Source of the DNA: HGM13006 sp900757695
GTDB taxonomy: Bacteria > Bacillota > Clostridia > Oscillospirales > Oscillospiraceae
Direction of reading: 5' to 3'
Assembly: GCA_959607825.1 (NCBI GenBank)
Contig: CAUHNW010000036.1
Span: 1-14,267, forward strand
Length of the DNA stretch: 14,267 bases
Positions within the stretch are counted from its first letter, which is position 1; every line of letters begins with the position of its first letter. The notes under the pieces are model-generated. The model was not told where the DNA came from and did not search any database. It saw only the letters and a program-made list of their open reading frames with translations. Shown here piece by piece: positions 13,357-14,267 of the stretch. The translations under genes and the position numbers were made by a program.

Positions 13357-14266
13357 AATTTCCGCATCATGTTCCTCCACGGACCAGATGCCCGTGTTGT
13401 CCTCATTCAGCAGATAGCCCTTGGGCGCTTTCGTTTCCTTCCAAATGTAAGTGACGCCGAATACCAGATTCTCAAAGGTGACAGTTCCATCCTCGCCAGT
13501 GGTCAGGGTGCTTTCAGAACCGTCTGAGCCAGAAAGCGTGAACACTGCGCCAGCAAGAGGCGTATCGTCTGCACCGTCCACCTTGAGAATGGACAGCTTG
13601 CCCGTCCAAATGTTGTTGTTGATGGTTAGGTCATGACCGGTGTTGTCCTTCTTGACGGTCTGGCCGTCCTTGGAGATTGCAACCTCATAAACCGTTTCGT
13701 CCCGATCATAGCCCGCCCAGCCGGTGCGCTGCTGGACGCAGTAGGTGCCATAGGGCAGGTTCTTAGAAGTGCCTTTTCCATCTTTTCCAATGGTGATGAT
13801 GTCCCGCTCAGATTCCTTGGCCTAGTCGTAACTTCCAGCAGATTTCAGATAAATGGTGAATGCAAAACGAGTCCACGCCGTCGATGGTATGGTAGGCGAT
13901 TTCGCTGGTGTAGAAGTAATGACCGTAGCTGTGCGACCCGTCCACTTCGTAGCGGTGGCACTTCCAGCGGGCGGACTGATAGGCGGCGAAGGTTACGCAG
14001 GTGGACTTGCCCATGGTGCCGCCGCCACCAAGGAGCATAATGCCGCCGTTGTCCGTGCGGGTCAGTGTTTCGCCGTCCATGGAGGTGGGTGCTTCAATTT
14101 CTGGTTCCACCTCGGAATCTTCCACGGCCTTGTCTGATTCCAATATGGATTGTGTTGGCGGCGCAATGGCTGGCGATTCCTCTGGCTGGGAATCCACCAG
14201 CGATTCCTCTGCGGATTCTGCCGCCGAGATATCCGGCTCGTTGTCTGCCAAGGCACTGGGGATCAT
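13357..14266 (-). pseudogene. Broken thioester/Cna-B (SpaA-like) surface protein, ICE type
   Basis: On the minus strand, from the right edge inward, one frame encodes an acidic Ser/Glu-rich region, then KSTCVTFAAYQSARWKCHRY, and YHTIDGVDSFCIH (a GVDSFC Cys typical of thioester-type surface domains). It ends at a stop at 13808. Homology resumes in another frame with FTIYLKSAGSYD, a TAG stop at 13822-13824, then AKESERDIITIGKDGKGTSK and a linker to a SpaA/Cna-B prealbumin-like domain. That domain runs WTGKLSILKVDGADDTPLAG to TYIWKETKAPKGYLLNE, with the expected isopeptide Lys and Glu. Similarity fades near 13357, before any LPXTG anchor or membrane tail. The gene thus has an internal deletion or frameshift, a nonsense codon and a lost 3' end. 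Its true start lies beyond the window. Such proteins are common on clostridial ICEs. Confidence 0.75.
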
Positions 14267-14267
14267 G

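Noticed and set aside
1..14267. CRISPR array, tRNA, rRNA or riboswitch
   Set aside because: No regularly spaced repeats, tRNA cloverleaf or conserved RNA motif was found; leaders are about 60-115 bases and show no recognised riboswitch core.

Overview
The window looks like a mobile-element-bearing stretch from an anaerobic, probably gut-associated, Gram-positive Clostridia-type bacterium. The signs are strong AGGAGG-type ribosome binding sites, lipobox lipoproteins with acidic linkers, oxygen-sensitive redox enzymes (ferredoxin, Fe-S ene-reductase), and relics of clostridial conjugative-element genes at both ends. No rRNA, tRNA or CRISPR array was seen, and the species cannot be named from this sequence.

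Layout. Positions 47-463 hold debris of an integrative conjugative element (ICE): a truncated Maff2/VirB6-like fragment and a frameshifted ParB-like fragment. From 499 to about 13290 lies an intact catabolic or respiratory island. Its left arm (minus strand, 6300 down to 558) is a six-gene run: lipoprotein solute-binding protein, FAD-dependent reductase, two-cluster ferredoxin, and three paralogous SnoaL/NTF2-fold proteins, closed by a strong terminator at 499-546. The right arm (plus strand) holds a LysR regulator, a GntP-like permease, an Fe-S/FMN/FAD old-yellow-enzyme-type ene-reductase, and a second lipoprotein solute-binding protein paralogous to the first. From about 13357 to the right edge there is more ICE debris: a broken thioester/Cna-B surface protein with a frameshift and an internal stop.

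How the genes may work together. SnoaL-fold proteins include dehydratases (BaiE of bile-acid 7-dehydroxylation). Old-yellow-enzyme proteins of this multidomain type and fumarate-reductase-like flavoproteins reduce activated C=C bonds. A set of three possible dehydratases plus two ene-reductases, a private ferredoxin and an organic-anion permease suggests uptake of a hydroxylated carboxylate or similar compound, removal of hydroxyl groups by dehydration, and reduction of the resulting double bonds, perhaps as an electron sink. It resembles the bai logic, but no CoA ligase, CoA transferase or hydroxysteroid dehydrogenase is in the window. The substrate is not determined.

Regulation. Three transcription units (left operon, permease, ene-reductase plus second lipoprotein) each carry the same nine bases ATATTGGAC. 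TTGGAC lies exactly 18 bases from a TATGAT or TACAAT box in each, and a TCCAAGTGTGA-like element lies nearby. This points to one regulon, most simply run by the LysR protein encoded in the middle.
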